This document shows, piece by piece, positions 4,877-5,563 of a stretch of 5,563 nt of DNA; positions within the stretch are counted from its first letter, which is position 1, and every line of letters starts with the position of its first letter. The DNA comes from Microbacterium sp. (GTDB taxonomy: Bacteria > Actinomycetota > Actinomycetes > Actinomycetales > Microbacteriaceae). The translations under genes and the position numbers were made by a program. The stretch covers positions 1-5,563 of the forward strand of contig JAITUD010000333.1 in NCBI GenBank assembly GCA_031286555.1. The letters are read 5' to 3'. The notes under the pieces were generated by a model. That model was not told where the DNA came from. It worked only from the letters and a program-made list of their open reading frames with translations, and did not search any database.

Positions 4877-5563
4877 ATGAGCACCGGCGATGCGAACGAG
4901 GTGTTCCCGTGGCGGGGACGCGAAGTCTTCTGGGAGCGCCTGGGCGAGGGGCCGCCGCTCGTCCTCCTGCACGGGACACCGTGGTCGTCGTCACTGTGGC
5001 GCCCTTATGCCGCAGCGCTCGCGGACCGTTTCACCGTGTACCTCTGGGACATGCCCGGTTACGGACGATCATCGAAGTCAGCGGATGATGCGGTCGATCT
5101 CGGTGTACAGGCCGAGCTCTTCATCGAACTGCTGCGGCGTTGGGGGCTCGAACGGCCTCACGTCGTCGCCCATGACTTCGGCGGTGCCGTCGCCCTGCGG
5201 GCGCGGCTGCTGCACGGCGCGGAGTTCCGATCGCTGTGCCTGGTCGACGTCGTCGCGCTGTCACCGTGGGGATCGCCCTTCTTCACCCTGGTGAAGGAGA
5301 ACGCCGACGTGTTCGCACAGCTGCCGCCACACATCCATAGGGCCGCGGTCGAGGCGTACGTGCGCGGCGCGAGTCACCGCGGCCTGCGCGACGACGATCT
5401 CGAGATGCTCGTGAGCCCCTGGCTCGGCGAGGCCGGGCAGGCGGCGTTCTACCGGCAGATCGCCCAGGCCGACGAGCGGTTCACCGACGAGGTCGAGCCG
5501 TGCTACGGCGAGATCACCGAGCCCGTGCACATCGTCTGGGGCGCGGACGACACCTGGATCCCC
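4877..5563 (+). CDS. Alpha/beta hydrolase with Asp nucleophile, partial (C-terminus beyond window)
   Basis: The first 229 residues of an alpha/beta-hydrolase-fold enzyme; the frame is open to the right edge. The oxyanion-hole motif HGTP is at 32-35 and the strand-turn WDMPGYGRSS at 57-66. The nucleophile elbow is HVVAHDFGG at 95-103, with Asp100 in the nucleophile position. A cap-like helical region (about 130-205) follows, then VHIVWGADDTWIP at the edge, where Asp224 or Asp225 is the likely charge-relay acid. The catalytic His lies outside the window. An Asp nucleophile is the hallmark of epoxide hydrolases and haloalkane/haloacetate dehalogenases rather than esterases, but the substrate cannot be named. 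The start ATG has AGGA 7 nt upstream. A TTGACG (4839-4844) at the foot of the terminator, with CAGGAT (4865-4870), is a weak promoter possibility with a 20-nt spacer. The preceding terminator makes it a separate transcript. Confidence 0.88.
   Translation, partial: MSTGDANEVFPWRGREVFWERLGEGPPLVLLHGTPWSSSLWRPYAAALADRFTVYLWDMPGYGRSSKSADDAVDLGVQAELFIELLRRWGLERPHVVAHDFGGAVALRARLLHGAEFRSLCLVDVVALSPWGSPFFTLVKENADVFAQLPPHIHRAAVEAYVRGASHRGLRDDDLEMLVSPWLGEAGQAAFYRQIAQADERFTDEVEPCYGEITEPVHIVWGADDTWIP

Noticed and set aside
4211..4994. Minus-strand open frames opposite ribH and the riboswitch
   Set aside because: They run antisense across a conserved RNA element and a conserved enzyme, with no recognisable protein features.
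1..5563. CRISPR arrays, tRNA/rRNA genes, insertion sequences, phage attachment sites
   Set aside because: No repeat-spacer pattern, cloverleaf, transposase or terminal repeats were seen anywhere in the window.

Overview
The window is high-GC DNA with codon use and regulatory signals typical of an actinobacterium. The proteins look most like those of Microbacteriaceae such as Microbacterium, but that genus-level guess is recollection, not a search. It holds six protein genes in two divergent groups, plus one further gene at the right edge.

Left and centre (1-4050, minus strand): four genes lie head to tail, in transcription order. They are a fused double carboxymuconolactone-decarboxylase/AhpD-like protein (2890-4050), a lipoprotein substrate-binding protein (1757-2848), a FecCD/BtuC-type permease (567-1754) and its ATPase (1-570, cut by the window edge). 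Gaps are 41 bp, 2 bp and a 4-bp ATGA overlap, so this is almost certainly one operon. The last three genes form a complete importer of the iron-siderophore/haem/cobalamin class. The first is a cytoplasmic CxxC redox-type protein of the Avi_7170 + Avi_7169 kind.

Intergenic control region (4051-4360): this holds a candidate operator built of GTTAC/GTAAC half-sites (4124-4152). It is flanked at nearly equal distance by identical ATAGCGT -10-like elements on the two strands. An FMN (RFN) riboswitch follows (4205-4345), ending directly at a Shine-Dalgarno sequence.

Right (plus strand): the riboswitch controls a lumazine synthase (4361-4798) that resembles the RibH2 (type II, Brucella/rhizobial) isoenzyme rather than the usual RibH. 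A strong hairpin terminator (4803-4840) closes that unit. A separate alpha/beta hydrolase with an Asp nucleophile (4877 onward) runs off the right edge.

How it may fit together (inference): the divergent layout pairs a metal-chelate-type importer and an AhpD-like protein with a riboswitch-controlled, dedicated flavin-precursor enzyme. In other bacteria the Avi_7169/Avi_7170 proteins occur with a luciferase-like FMN monooxygenase and a different (peptide-type) ABC importer. This may therefore be a variant of that uncharacterised flavin-linked uptake/oxidation system. No monooxygenase lies inside the window. The substrate cannot be read from the sequence.
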